From positions 49,747,366 to 49,811,365 of the forward strand of contig CM019717.1 of the NCBI GenBank assembly GCA_009760885.1: a stretch of 64,000 nt of DNA, written 5' to 3'. Shown here in pieces: positions 11,329 through 22,734 of this stretch. Every line of letters begins with the position of its first letter. The first letter of the stretch is position 1. Origin of the DNA: Achatina immaculata. Taxonomy: Eukaryota; Mollusca; Gastropoda; Stylommatophora; Achatinidae. A program made the position numbers and the translations under genes. The notes below the pieces were generated by a model, which made no database searches, had not been told where the DNA came from, and saw only the letters and a list, made by a program, of their open reading frames with translations.

Positions 11329-11590
11329 ATGGTGTAGTGTTAGTGCACTCTGCTCTCGCTCAGAAGGTCTCTGGTTTGATTCCACACTCGGGCGGACATT
11401 TTTTTTTCGGACCGACCGGCACCGGGGTCAACCCAACCTCAAAAATTGTGTACCTGGGGCTTCTCCCTGGTAAAACAAAAGCAGCGAGGACAGGTGCTGG
11501 CATCCCTGCCTCATACGCTGTAGGGGCCTAGAAATGTGAGGGCACCAACACTTCACACACCTACAGAACACATATACTACGGGACACAGA
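11329..11590 (+). mobile_element. tRNA-derived SINE (copy S2)
   Basis: The head has an A-box-like tgtagtgttagtgcactctg at about 11335-11354 and a B-box ggtttgattcc at 11373-11383. The body follows with a T-run at 11400-11407 and the shared core near 11425-11460. The same body, split in two, is seen at 41.2-42.0 kb, so these two copies define one family. The short frame at 11337-11531 is a by-product. Confidence 0.85.
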
Positions 11591-12049
11591 GAAATGACAC
11601 TAATGCCAAATGTTGCACAGGACTAAAGCAACTCAAATTCTTTTCCAGGAAATATTTACTTATTTTTATTGTAATTTTTACTTATTTTTATTGTAATTTT
11701 TACTACTTTTTGATATTTCTTTTAGGAAAACATGTATACTTATCATGTGATCTGTAATTTCTATGTATTTGTTTACAATCCCTACTAGACTTTTTTCACT
11801 TAAAAAAAAGTCCCAAGACATTTTACAACCAAAACAAACAGAAGATCAGACTTCACTTGACAGGTTCTGCTTTTTGTTTCTGCAGGTGAGAAGACAAGTC
11901 ACTGTTTCTCTTTTCTGTTTCTTAAATCAAGTTTCAGGTTTATATGTTTTTTTGTTGTTGGATTGATTGGAGTTGGGTTAGAAGCAGGAATTATGTTTAA
12001 TCTCTTGACCATATAAAAACGGCACACTTCTGGGCTCGAATCTCACGTA
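11591..12049. other. No recognisable feature
   Basis: AT-rich, with a short duplicated phrase tacttatttttattgtaatt near 11657-11700. A B-box-like gggctcgaatctc at 12033-12045 stands alone, without a clear A-box. Confidence 0.5.
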
Positions 12050-12250
12050 CCAAAACTTCTTCCTCTTCCTCAACTTTCGGAACCATTAGGGCTCTTTGTT
12101 GCAGATGAAGTTCCCCTCCATTCCTTCCTATTCCTACTCTTCTCTCTCCAGTTTGTGACACTAATTTCGTGTATATTCTCTTCTGTGCTGTCTCTCTATC
12201 TTTGTCTTGGTCTACCTCTCGGCCTTGCTTCCTTCATCTCTTGTACATAC
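12050..12250 (-). mobile_element. Decayed LINE 3' end
   Basis: Minus-strand translation gives fragments of the common RTE-type C-terminus: GRPRQR, a VTNWRE-like stretch, then a Glu-rich end from gaggaagaggaagaa near 12057-12071. It is short and diverged, and the family is uncertain. Confidence 0.5.
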
Positions 12251-12294
12251 ATCATTGTCGCTTGTCTGTTCACTTCTAACACAAAACTAGATAA

Positions 12295-12549
12295 CGCTAT
12301 CTGCCATCAGAATTAGAAAGCTGAGATACTTCGGCCACATTAAGAGACATAATGGTTTGGAGAAGGTGACAGTAGAAGGCATGGCCCATGGCAAAAAGAG
12401 AAAAGGGGCATCTCGCCGCAGGTGGACTCAGGCTGACTATGTCATAGCGAGACGCTGGTCTACTAGAGCAAGATCTGATTGCATTCAGGGAAGCAGCGAG
12501 AGAGACAACGTTTCTGGTGAGCACACATCACATGAAGAAGCAACCTAGT
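12295..12549 (+). mobile_element. LINE C-terminal fragment, related to family A
   Basis: Plus-strand text reads IRKLRYFGHIKRHNGLEKVT, then a GKKRKGASRRRW stretch. This matches the family A C-terminus LKYFGHIKRHDNLEKTV and KRKRGRPRRRW in layout but is clearly diverged. A frame change follows near 12440, and the end reads GEHTSHEEAT then stop at 12549. It appears 5'-truncated, starting close to the conserved YFGH block. Confidence 0.75.
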
Positions 12550-13680
12550 TAGTTTTCTACGATAATTATATACACAATTTATAGAAATAAAACACTTTAC
12601 TGTGTGGACTGTATAAATTATTTACGTTTTTGTATTTAGAGATCGAACAGTTTGGTCCATTTATATGGTTAATTTTGTTTGTTTGTTAATTGTAACACCA
12701 TTAGCTTTGTTTACAGTTGTTCTGCTAACAAGCAAATCAGAGCACTGAACTTCGAAAGTGCCAGCTGTACCAAAACCTTGTGTGTAAATTAGCATTTCAC
12801 ACACAGTCTGTCCAAAAGCAAAACCATCTTATATTTTTAAAATTCCGTCTTTGTGTGACAGGTGATATAAACTTTGTTTTGGAATTAGCAACAATTTACT
12901 TTCAATGTAAAAGTAAACAGTCGCAGGTCTAATCTTTGCAAAAGTAATATTTTCTATGCAATTCACTGAAATGATGCATGGCATCAGCTACAAAATGCCG
13001 CGCTAATTTTGACGAAACCGTCACTTTAACAATGAATACCCGGAACTAAATGATTGATTTTCGTTAGAAAATATGACACTTCGCCGTATATTTTATTCTT
13101 TTCTAATTTTTTGTCACTTGACAAGTAATTAAAATCTAACCACTGAATAAACTTTGTCTCTGGACAGAAATGTAACAATGTGTAACGACAGCAAAATTAC
13201 GGTTTAAAAAAGAGTGAATATTGACACATAAAACTCTAAATGTCGTATTTACTGTGACAAGAGAACGTCTTCTGTCGATACACACGGGACAGCGACCTTT
13301 TTTACTGTTACTATAAAACATAACGTTTTTTTTTATGTCGTTTCTTATCCCCTTCTCGTCGTAATTCCACTACACTTCTAGTGTTCATCTTCTATAAATT
13401 CTTCTTTGTTTATTTACATGAATATATTTGCTCTATTTCCAATCTCTTTATTTCAATAACAATTCTCTTGCTTCTTTTCCTGTTACAGTTTCTCGTAAAC
13501 TTCTCTTATTCTTTTATTGATTCCCTGGAACTTAGCTTTTCCTCATTACTTTTTTTTCTATCTATGTCATGATACTATATCTTTTTTTCTGTTTATTAGT
13601 TGCTTTCATTGTTGTTTTGTACTCTTATAAGTTGCTCATCGCTGTCGCTAAGGGTGTGTCTTCTACAATAAGTGTAGACT
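12550..13680. other. No recognisable feature
   Basis: AT-rich sequence with T-rich runs around 13330-13560. No element end, RNA gene or conserved coding text was seen. Confidence 0.6.
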
Positions 13681-13684
13681 TATT

Positions 13685-14190
13685 TACCTTTGATGAAGTA
13701 CGTCCAGGAGTTGGGCATAAGGCTAACAACCTTATCCTGGGACCTATCTAGAGGCAACTCCAGATGGAAAAAAGATATCATTACTGAAACTCACAGAGAA
13801 ACCAACCGAGCATCAGGTATGCAAACTCTGAAGAGCTCATTCGTCGGCCCCAAACATGTGACAAAGATTGGAGACAGATGACTGAACAACAACCAGTCTC
13901 ATGGGTGATCAGGAAAAGGAGATGGACATATGTTGGTCACGTAATGAGAAGAAACAGTCAGAGAATCCCAAAACAAGCTATAAAATGGAACACAACAAGC
14001 CAAAGAAAAAGAGGCAGACCGCGTGAAACTCTGAAGAGGACATTGTTAAGAGAGACCAAATTAATAGGCATAAAATCCCTTGATGAGGTTGAAAGACTCG
14101 CCGAAGACTGGAAAAATTGGCGAACTACCTTGCGAGTCCTATGTGAGGTTTAACGGCACGGGAAGGATATAAGATATAAGATAAGAAGTA
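13685..14190 (+). mobile_element. LINE 3' fragment, family C (C1)
   Basis: The frame 13878-14153 reads PVSWVIRKRRWTYVGHVMRR, then IPKQAIKWNT, KRGRPRETLKRTLLRET and LDEVERLAEDWKNW, and stops at 14151-14153. A frame break near 13878 separates it from upstream related text in 13690-13881. The 3' end is ggcacgggaaggatataag with short aagat repeats, matching C2, C3 and C4. No reverse transcriptase motifs remain. Confidence 0.85.
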
Positions 14191-14194
14191 CGTC

Positions 14195-15030
14195 CTGGTC
14201 TTTCTCTTTCACTGATAAAAGCACCTGGTCATCATGCTTCTCTATTCTGTGCAGTCCTTCGTGTGTCCGATCGTTTCAAATGCATTTCTTCTTTCCATGC
14301 CACCTTGTCAGCCAACTGTGATATCTTCTCTTGGTCTTCTTCTCCTTTTTTTCTTTTCTTGAATTTGTCAGGCATCACTAAGTTCTCTAACGACTGTCTT
14401 CTCGCGACATTTCCAATAAATTTTGACTGCCATTTTTCTTATCTTTCTGGCTAATTTTTGTTGTTTGCTTGTTCGTTTTTCTGTCTATCCAGGGTATTTG
14501 GTGCATCTTTCTAAAAAAAAAAAATCGCATCTCTTTCACTTCCAATTTCTTTATCATCTTTTTGTTTATTGTCCAGGTTTCATGGCCATATAGTAATATT
14601 GCCTCTACATAGCAATGTAATACTCACTTTTAGGAACATAAATTTATTTATTAGTATTTTCGTAATGTCATAAAAAGCTATCTCTTGCCTTACCTATTCA
14701 CACTTTTATTTCCTCTGTGTACTTCCCACCAGCTGTTAATGTTGTTCCGGTGCAAATGAATGTATTACTTGTGTCAATCTTCTCGTTTGAAACGATATTA
14801 CACGTTGGCATATTTACACTTTTTTTACATTATCATTATTTCTGTCTTGTTACCGTTTAGCTCTAAACTTCTCTAACTGTTCTCAGCTATCTTTTCTTTT
14901 AACCAAGTTTCTGCAAACTGCTTTCATTTTCTGTTATTAGAACGGTGTCATCCGCAGATCTCGGCTCCTTGATATTAAGACTTCCTATTTTTTTATTTCC
15001 GTCAATTACTCCTTTCTTAGAATACGCCCA
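14195..15030 (-). mobile_element. Heavily decayed LINE, part of RT to C-terminus
   Basis: Minus-strand translation in shifting frames recovers SADDTVLITENE near 14930-14965 (motif C with the Tyr changed to Ser), then GGKYTEEIKV, GHETWTINKK near 14580-14600, and text resembling RKMHQIPWIDRKTNKQ near 14460-14510. The order is that of an RTE-type protein. A T/A homopolymer at 14512-14523 shifts the frame. The copy is much older than A1 by its number of breaks, and the family is unassigned. Confidence 0.8.
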
Positions 15031-15672
15031 TCATAAAACTTCGATTGCTTACAGAGATAAGCACAGAAGGCAGGAATTAAGACCTTTAAATGTACCAGAA
15101 AGGCCAGAAATAAAAAAAAAATCATTAGCGCAAGCTCACTAGCATAGCCATATTTCGCTGTAAAGAAAAAAAGAAACAGATCAGTTCTATTTTTTTTTTT
15201 TTTTGTCCATATTCGCAGGGTCGTCGTTGTGTGCGCATTTTCATTTCTGTTAAGATTTACGTTTTCACTTAAGAAAGAATGAATTCACTATACCAGTGTT
15301 TCCCAAAGTGGGCGATAACGCCCCTCTGTGTGCGTTGGGAATATCCAGGGGGAGGGGGGGGTGAAAGTAAAAGAGTCAGTAGGGGGGCAATGAAAGAAAA
15401 GTGGGCAGTAAGGTGGGGTGGGGGTGAACGTCGAGGGGAAAACGAAGCAGCAGACGGAGGCAGTAATACCTTCCTTCTTAGCACCTTTCAACCTGATATT
15501 GAGAAACTTGTGGCCCTACATGAAACTCATCGGTCACATTAAAAGTTGAGAAAATAATGCAGTAAGTGAACTATAAATGTACTCCTTCAAACTGCTCAAT
15601 AAACTGGTTTGCTAGCTGAAGTTTTTAGTTGTGTGGTGCATATCATGATGCATATAATACTATATTGATAAG

Positions 15673-15716
15673 ATACTGTTAGGGAGGCAAAGATCCGCAA
15701 GGGACATGCAAATGAC
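15673..15716 (+). mobile_element. Extremely 5'-truncated family A LINE (A7)
   Basis: Only about 44 bp of the 3' end survive: gttagggaggcaaag, then ccgcaagggacatgcaaatg and a ctgactgactg tail. It matches the last bases of A1, A4 and A6 and sits inside the hAT element, so it landed after that element. Confidence 0.85.
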
Positions 15717-15732
15717 TGACTGACTGGTGTAT

Positions 15733-15788
15733 ATCCTAGTTTAATAGGCTATTGTACGAAATCCTAGTTTAATAGGCTATTGTACGAA
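15733..15788. repeat. Direct duplication, 28 bp twice
   Basis: Two adjacent copies start atcctagtttaataggctat at 15733 and 15761 and are identical over 28 bp. They follow the A7 tail inside the hAT element, so this is a recent tandem duplication. Confidence 0.95.
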
Positions 15789-15883
15789 CAGTACATACGG
15801 GGGAAGGGGGGGGGCGTTGATGATGTGGCGTGACAGAAAAGGGGGCGGCAACCCGAACGAGCCTGGGAAACACTGCACTTAAC

Positions 15884-16603
15884 AAACTATTTTTCAAAAT
15901 GTGGAGAACTGAGTGCGTATGCCCATCTGACCTTCTATTATTAATCACTAACAACCTATACTCTGTTCAGACAGTCAGTATCAGTTTAATATCCGACAAA
16001 GCGTATCAGATTCATACTAGACTAATATTTGACAGTATAACAGTATAAGAAAGCACCACGGAGAGAAGAATTTTAATTTACAAGATCTCAGCGAGCAATC
16101 ACACCGACGAGGTTAATTCAAACAACAGACCAAAATGCCCTACTCGATAAAAGTGGCAAATGTTGAATCATACATTTTGTTTGGACAGATTCATAAAGAT
16201 GTCGACCCTTCCAGGACACTTGAGACAAGTCGAGGATTATCGAGGCTCTTAAAACAGTGACACTTTAGATAACTACAGAAAATTGCAACCGGTGAAAATG
16301 TCTGAAGAGTCCCGGATGTAAAAGAAAAGAAAGAGAGAGAGAGGGGGGGAGAGATGGAGAGACATGCAGAGAGACACAGAGGCATAAAGAGAGACAGAGA
16401 CACACAGAGAATCAGTGGGAGGAGACAGAGAGATGGGCGGCTGGATGGGCAGATATGAAAACATAACATACGCAGCCGTCGAATAACCTAATCCGTATGG
16501 AAAAGGAATCAGAGTCGTTTGCAGAAAATATTTAAATCTTTCTACATACGCATAGGTAAAGCAATTCAGAAATAAAACCCTTCTCAGAAATAATAATCAT
16601 CAT
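15884..16603. other. No gene; GA-rich patch
   Basis: A purine-rich block at about 16320-16435 (aagaaagagagagagagggg and similar) is the only structure seen. Confidence 0.6.
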
Positions 16604-17062
16604 CAGGTGCCGTGCCGACTGCCGTTGGCTATTATGCTTCTCCAGAGTACACGATCTTTCATGCAGGCCATCAGTTCAGTTAGTGATCTCCTCTCACACC
16701 ATCCCGTCAGACTGTCCAGTATCATTTCTCTTGGTCTTCCTCTTGATCTTCTTCCTTCTATTTTTCCTGTTGTTATAATGTTTTCAATGCCCCCTCTTCT
16801 CATTGCATGTCCTATGACATTGCCTCTCTCTTATCTTTTTGACAAGATTTTTTGTCTCTCCAGCTCTTCTCGTACATTCTTCATTAGTTATTTTTGCTGT
16901 CCAGGGGATTTGCAACATTCTTCTAATAAACCACATTTCTGCTGCTTCCAATGATTTTTGTGCAGACTTGCCTATTGTCCATGATTCACTTCCATACAAC
17001 AAGATAGGTTCAAAATTTGGGAGGAGGGGGGTATTTTTCAGAAATAATATCCCCCCCCCCAA
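16604..17062 (-). mobile_element. LINE 3' fragment, family B (B1)
   Basis: The minus frame 16784-17062 holds LLYGSESWTIGKSAQKSLEA, then MWFIRRMLQIPWTAKITNE. The frame 16603-16803 continues KIEGRRSRGRPREMILDSL and ends GSRHGT. A frameshift near 16800 separates the two. The 3' end is the family B gcacggcac-type end followed by atgatgattatt. Compared with B3 it is truncated just before the LLYGxE(S/A)W block. Confidence 0.85.
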
Positions 17063-17936
17063 TTTTTTTTATTTTAGTTTTTAATTTCTCCCTTGTCAAG
17101 TAATGTAGAAAACAAAAATCTACCTTTGGATTCATTAGTACCTTTTCCAACACAAGGAACCCCTGGTTGTCCTAAAATAGATCCATGCCCATCTTGGCAA
17201 CTTCTATACTAAACTAATACGAATCCACTATCTTTAGCCCAAGAGAAGTCTCGCTGCGATCATTTGTCAAACTCGACGATCAGCCGACAGAAATAACAAT
17301 ATAATTCCAGTTAGAATATATCCCTGACTCGGCCCTCTCCTGTTAAGATGGTTTTCAGTCTTTGTACACACAGACAGACGCAGGCGACGCTTGAGTCAAC
17401 ATTAATAAAAGAAAGCAAACTATATCTCGAGTTACCTTCGAGTCAAAGCTTTTTCTGAGATGCAGGATAAGAATGCCCAAAGAGTGATGGATACTGGACT
17501 AAGGGTAAGCATACCAAACGAAGAAGCCAACGCAGGAATGAAAAGTAGTGTTAGACCATTAATAGACGCAACATATTTCTGTGAAGCAAAATCCTAGTAC
17601 ACCGTGATACTAGAACAATATAGGAGGTATATACCCGAATGTGTTCTGATTGTCTTCTACTATATTGACATACTGCTCTCCCTTCTAATACCTGCAGAGT
17701 TTATTTTGAACAGCTCGTTTTACATATGTTGCCAGTGTTTGTCTTTTTTGTTCTGAATGCTACCAGAATGATTCTTCACTCTTCTGTTCATGATGATAAT
17801 GATGATGATGATGATGATAGGTTGTCTCCGTTCTCTAACGTTGTTAGTGATTAAAGTCTGGATCCGGGCGAATGTCAGTGTACTCCTTTCCAGACTGATC
17901 GGCCCCGTCGTCACATCTGAAGGAACAGATGAAATT
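17063..17936. other. No gene; short (GAT)n run
   Basis: A C-run at 17051-17060 borders this stretch, and a (GAT)n/(GATAAT) microsatellite lies at 17789-17819. Nothing else is recognised. Confidence 0.6.
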
Positions 17937-18838
17937 GTTATAATCCAGTGCTTCCCTCACCTTACAGAAAACTGACAACCGTTATAATCCAGTGCTTCCC
18001 TCACCTTACAGAAAACTGACAACCGTTATAATCCAGTGCTTTCCCGGAATTGCAGAAAAATGACAACCGTTATAAACCAGTGCTTGCCTGACCTTACAGA
18101 AAAATGACAACCGTTATAATCCAGTGCTTCCCCGACCTTACAGAAAACTGACAACCGTTATAATCTAGTGCTTCCTCGATCTTACAGAAAACTAACAATC
18201 GTTGTAATCCAGTGCTTCCCTGACCTTACAGAAAAATGACAACCGTTATAATCTAGTGCTTTCCCGGAATTGGAGAAAACTGATAACCGTTAAAATCCAG
18301 TGCTTGCCTGACCTTACAGAAAAATGACAACCGTTATAATCCAGTGCTTTCCCGGAATTGCAGAAAACTGACAACCGTTATAATCCAGTGCTTGCCTGAC
18401 CTTACAGAAAACTGACAACCGTTATAATCCAGTGCTTCCCCGGCCTTGCAGAAAACTGACAACCGTTATAATCTAGTGCTTGCCTGACCTTACAGAAAAC
18501 TGACAACCGTTATAATCCAGTGCTTTCCCGGAATTGCAGAAAACTGACAACCGTTTTAATCCAGTGCTTCCCTCACCTTACAGAAAACTGACAACCGTTA
18601 TAATCAAGTGTTTCCCTGACCTTGCAGAAAACTGACAACCGTTATAATCCAGTGCTTTCCCGGAATTGCAGAAAACTGACAACCGTTTTAATCCAGTGCT
18701 TCCCTCACCTTACAGAAAACTGACAACCGTTATAATCAAGTGTTTCCCTGGCCTTGCAGAAAACTGACAACCGTTATAATCCAGTGCTTCCCTGACCTTG
18801 CAGAAAACTGACAACCGTTATAATCCACTGCTTCCCTT
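17937..18838. repeat. Minisatellite, 44-bp unit, about 20 copies
   Basis: The unit is gacaaccgttataatccagt, then gcttccctgaccttacagaa and aact, with a 44-bp step (taatcc at 17941 and 17985). Variant units with tttcccggaattgcag recur at intervals, suggesting block duplication of several units. The array is interrupted by LINE B2 and resumes at 19611. Confidence 0.96.
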
Positions 18839-19612
18839 AACAACTTAAGATAAGCAGACGACACATTTCTGATTGCTAAAAGTGAAGGGGAGCTACAGGC
18901 TCTTCCGGACGTCATGGGTCGTGAAAGTAAAAGTAAAGGTCTCATCCTGAATAAAAAGAAGACTGAAGTGATGGTCATCTTTAACAAAAGAATAACTCCA
19001 AAATTTAGCATTACAATCGATGGCACAGAACTGAAACAAGTTGAAAGATTCAAATACTTAGGAACAATTAGAAAAGCTGGTGGGAAATGTCATAACGAAA
19101 TAAAAAGTAGACGTGCTCAGGCCAAGTCAGCATTCCAGACAATGAGATACATCTTGTGCAACAGATCCATATCAATGGAAACAAGATTCCGAGTACATGA
19201 ATTGAGCCAGCTTTGTTTTATGGATGTGAAGCATGGTCTATGAATAAGAGAGTACCGCGAGAAACGGAGGCCATGGAAATGTGGTTCATAAGAAGGATGT
19301 TGAAGGTACCATGTACAGCTAAGAAATCAACGAAGAAGTCTTAAGGGAGGCTGGAGTTAAAAGGCAAATTACAGCAAAGATCAGAGGCAGACAAGCGAGA
19401 TTTGTAGGACATTTTCTGAGAAGAGGAAAATTGGAACACATTGTGGGAACTGGAAAAATTGAGGGAAGAAGAGACAGAGGAATGCAGAGAGAGAAGTCAG
19501 TGTGGCCAGGAAGAAAGTCACCGGCGGATCTCATAATCAAGTCTAAAGACAGGGAATCGTGGAGGGAAATGATCGCCTACCCCACGCGGCACGGCATTTG
19601 ATTGATTGATTT
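18839..19612 (+). mobile_element. LINE fragment, family B (B2), inside the minisatellite
   Basis: Plus-strand text begins NNLR and ADDTFLI at reverse transcriptase motif C; the Tyr codon of YADD is now TAA (18851-18853). It continues with ESKSKGLILNKKKTEVMVI, QVERFKYLGTI and FQTMRYILCNRSISMETR (frame 18914-19243). A frameshift near 19200 follows, then the MWFIRRML block and a GRRDRG stretch. The 3' end is cacgcggcacggcatttg plus attgattgatt. The TAA in the catalytic motif makes this copy dead. Confidence 0.9.
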
Positions 19613-19650
19613 CTTGGCCTTGCAGAAAACTGATGGTGTTTATTGAATTA
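19611..19650. repeat. Remnant of the 44-bp minisatellite
   Basis: Directly after the B2 tail, ttcttggccttgcagaaaac followed by tgatgg matches the minisatellite phrase tccctggccttgcagaaaac and tgac. This is the far side of the array split by B2. Confidence 0.8.
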
Positions 19651-19854
19651 CTTGAGGCTAGAAAATTTTTTTTTCTAGCTAATGAATTGTTCAGGGATCT
19701 TGTTCTTTTGAAGTAGGTCACTTTAAACTGCAGAAACGGCTAAAGTTAATCTGTACCATGATAACCTGAAACTGTAGCTGATTAAACTGTTCTTGATGCG
19801 CACAAGTTATATTTACAGTATGAGTTATATTCTCTGACGACTTCTGGAACATTC

Positions 19855-20232
19855 CTCTTCTTCTTCTTCTTCAGCTTCATCATCATCATCATCATCATCA
19901 TCCTTCTTTCTTTTCTTCTCTGTCTGCTCATGCCATTAGCTTCACATGGGGTTCCAGACATCGGCTCATAGCGCGGTGGGAGGCCTGGCTAGCTGTCATG
20001 TTACATTTCCTCAGTGTGTACCTCACCCCATCTATCCACTTTCTCCTTGGTCGTCCTCGCGCCCTGCACATAGATATTTTCCAGTTGTATGCACTTGCAG
20101 CTGGTTGTTCTCAGTTCATGCGTATCAAATGCCCGAACCATTTAACTCTCTGATGTTCAATGTAGTCATTCACAGGCGTTGTTCCCATCATCTGGAAGAT
20201 TATTTCATTCCGCATTTGATCCCTTCTTGTCT
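19855..20232 (-). mobile_element. LINE 3' end with (GAT)n/(GAA)n tail, family G
   Basis: Minus-strand translation gives MRNEIIFQMMGTTPVNDYIE, KWFGHLIRMN then a stop, WKISMCRARGRPRRKWIDGV, and ASHRAMSRCLEPHVKLMA then stop. That is a complete RTE-type C-terminal layout. The tail at 19855-19905 is gatgatgatg and gaagaagaa on the minus strand. It is 5'-truncated before the reverse transcriptase. Confidence 0.8.
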
Positions 20233-22211
20233 TGTTTACCATTTTTCTTAAGTATTTCTGCACTTAGCACTGCTACCCTTGAATGAAGAACGGCCGAGCA
20301 TATATGCCTTTGAGGCGCCACGTAGCGGTGAAGGCCAGCGTGGCTCACTCTGAAAAGTCCTGGTAAACGAGGCTCTGGTGAAAACTGCGACAGGCCTAGC
20401 AAGTCGGGAGTGGAATTTTGAATGCTCAAGATAAACACAAAGGAAATAATCCGACAGATCTAACGGATAAACGACCTGGAACATTCTAAATCTTTATAAC
20501 ATCGCATCAAATGGAATATTCTCTCTTTCTCCCCTCCTTCTCTCCTGTTTTTTCCTCCCTCCCCCCCCCCCCTATTTTTCCCCTTCTCCTATCTCCCTTT
20601 TTTTCACTTTTTTTTTTTAAAGTTCACCCAACGTGAACTAAGGAGCAATGATTCATGGGACTGATTTTTGGCCTGATCTTCCATGTATTGTTTTTCCTCT
20701 AAAACACTGACAGTTATTTTGTACCGGGCGCTCAGAGTATATTCTGGGTTTTCAGAAGCAGTGTTTCAAATATTAAAGTGGCAGGTACCTATTTTCCCAG
20801 CTTATTTAACTGGATCTGAACAACTGCACTGCACCTGCACTCTAAGAATGTTATATGTGCACCCGTTTTAGAAACTGAGACTATGTTTTTTTTTTTGGTT
20901 ATTGTTCAGTTAGTTTCGCCACTTTCAAACGTGGCACTGCTTGTGAAATACTTTAGTTTTGTTTACTGAGTACTACAGGTTTGTCTGTTTGCTGAATGTT
21001 GTGTAATTATATTTTACATTTCTGGTAGATTTCTGCTGTCATTACTCTGTGTATTTCGGCATAGAAATCTTCTGAATTAGACACAGCGAAAGTTCTTGAA
21101 TTCAACTTAGCTTTCATCTGCATGAAGCTTCTTGAATTCGAATTAGCTTTGCTCGTAACTTCTGCTTTGATTCCATTCAACTGTTCTTTTGAAGCAGTTT
21201 TAATGTATGCTAACATCGAACTAATAAAATTTTGTTTCGCAGTTATGAAGCAACTGGAAGAATTTCTTATTTAAAGATGGATGGAAAAAATGTCACCGCA
21301 TTCGTTTTTGTGTTGTTTTTTTCCTCCGTGTATGAACGAATGTAGTCTGTGACTTTGTGTGCAAGACAATAAAAAACATTCTAACTTTCAATATTTATTT
21401 TGTGAGGAAAATTAAATCTTAAATCAGTAAAACAGCAAATATAATTCAAAACTTGGATCTTCAAACAATTGTATTGATCTTCAACGAACTCTTGAATTGA
21501 ATCAAAAATTATAATCGGAAAGTTTCATGAAGTAGTTAAAAAAAAAACGCCCAGAAATCAAAGCTGTTGAACTTCTGAATGCTCACTGTATCAATATGGA
21601 AGAACCTTTACACTATCACAGAAAAAAAGAACTCTTTCCGCAAACAAGTAAGGATGTCTGCAATTATCCTTACATAAGTATGCAAATTTCACCAACAATC
21701 TTAACCTAATGTCACTAATTTTTTAGAAAACTCTTTTTGAATGTCATGTCGAAAGTTACTTTCTTCCTGCCCTTTAAAACCTGCCGAAATTCGTGTTTAT
21801 TTTGCCAGCTCCGCAAGTTATCGCCATGTTCGCAAAATTGCTCGCTGTTATCAATTTTTCCAAGGAAATTGCTTAGAAATTCAGAAATTTCGCGTGTGGG
21901 GAAAAAGAAAAAAAGAGTGAGACCTAAAGTCAACAACTTTTGTATGAACTGAAGAGATGAAGAGAAAAATATTGATCAAATGTGTAACAATTCGTACGGC
22001 TACCAGTTACGGCTCAAGTAACAATGTTATGTACGGCTCAAGTAACAATGTTACGTAGGTCATAATGTCACAACTGTTCTGTGAGGGGAAACAGGGAAAA
22101 TGAGGTTGTGAGGGGGGGGGGGGGGGCATATTTTTCGTTTAGACGGGATAAAAGATTTACTGTTATGTATTTTTTAAAAAAATAATGTTAATAATTTTGT
22201 CAGTTCGCTAC
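20233..22211. other. No recognisable gene
   Basis: Contains a C-run at 20561-20571, T-rich tracts near 20600-20625, and a loosely repeated phrase cttgaattc around 21098-21140. A G-run lies at 22111-22126. Two copies of acggctcaagtaacaatgtt occur near 22010-22050. No coding or element signature was found. Confidence 0.6.
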
Positions 22212-22660
22212 AGAGTAGTAAAGACAAGAAAGTGCAATATTTAACCGCATAATGATAGAAACACAAGAAGCAACCAATTTTGGCTCCGTAATGATGGAAA
22301 GGTAAGAAACAGCGGTATTTGGTTACATAATGATAGGAACATAGGAAACAACAGTGTTTAGTTACAATAATGACAGGAACATAGGAAACAACATTGTTTA
22401 GTTACATAATGACAGGAACATAGGAGACAACAGTGTTTAGTTACATAATGATAGGAACATAGGAAACAACTGTGTTTAGTTACATAATGATAGGAACATA
22501 GGAAACAACAGTGTTTAGTTACATAATGATAGGAACATAGGAAACAACAGTGTTTAGTTACATAATGATAGGAACATAGGAAACAACAGTGTTTAGTTAC
22601 ATAATGATAGGAAGGTAAGAAATAACAGCACCTACTTACATAATGATAGAAAACACGATA
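22212..22660. repeat. Minisatellite, 39-bp unit, about 11 copies
   Basis: The unit is ataatgataggaacatagga, then aacaacagtgtttagttac. Edge units are more diverged than central ones, which is usual when exchange happens in the middle of an array. Confidence 0.95.
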
Positions 22661-22734
22661 AACGGTATCCTTTGGCTACCTTACAGTAAGTAACCCACAA
22701 AAAAACCATGACAGTATAGGGTTACATTTTATTC

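Larger units (their letters stand above)
15294..15875 (+). mobile_element. hAT-type element with target duplication
   Basis: The left end CAGTGTTTCCCA at 15294-15305 is mirrored by tgggaaacactg at 15864-15875. Flanking 8-mers cactatac (15286-15293) and cacttaac (15876-15883) agree at 6 of 8 positions, which fits an aged hAT target duplication. Inside, the plus frame ends STFQPDIEKLVALHETHRSH then stop near 15541, similar in style to the C-termini of hAT transposases (my recollection, to be checked). At 582 bp it is an internally deleted, non-autonomous copy. A LINE A scrap and a 28-bp duplication lie inside. Confidence 0.85.

Noticed and set aside
10989..11337. Pair of antiparallel 113-codon frames
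   Set aside because: No recognisable motif; frames of this length are expected occasionally by chance in 64 kb. Kept only as a note.
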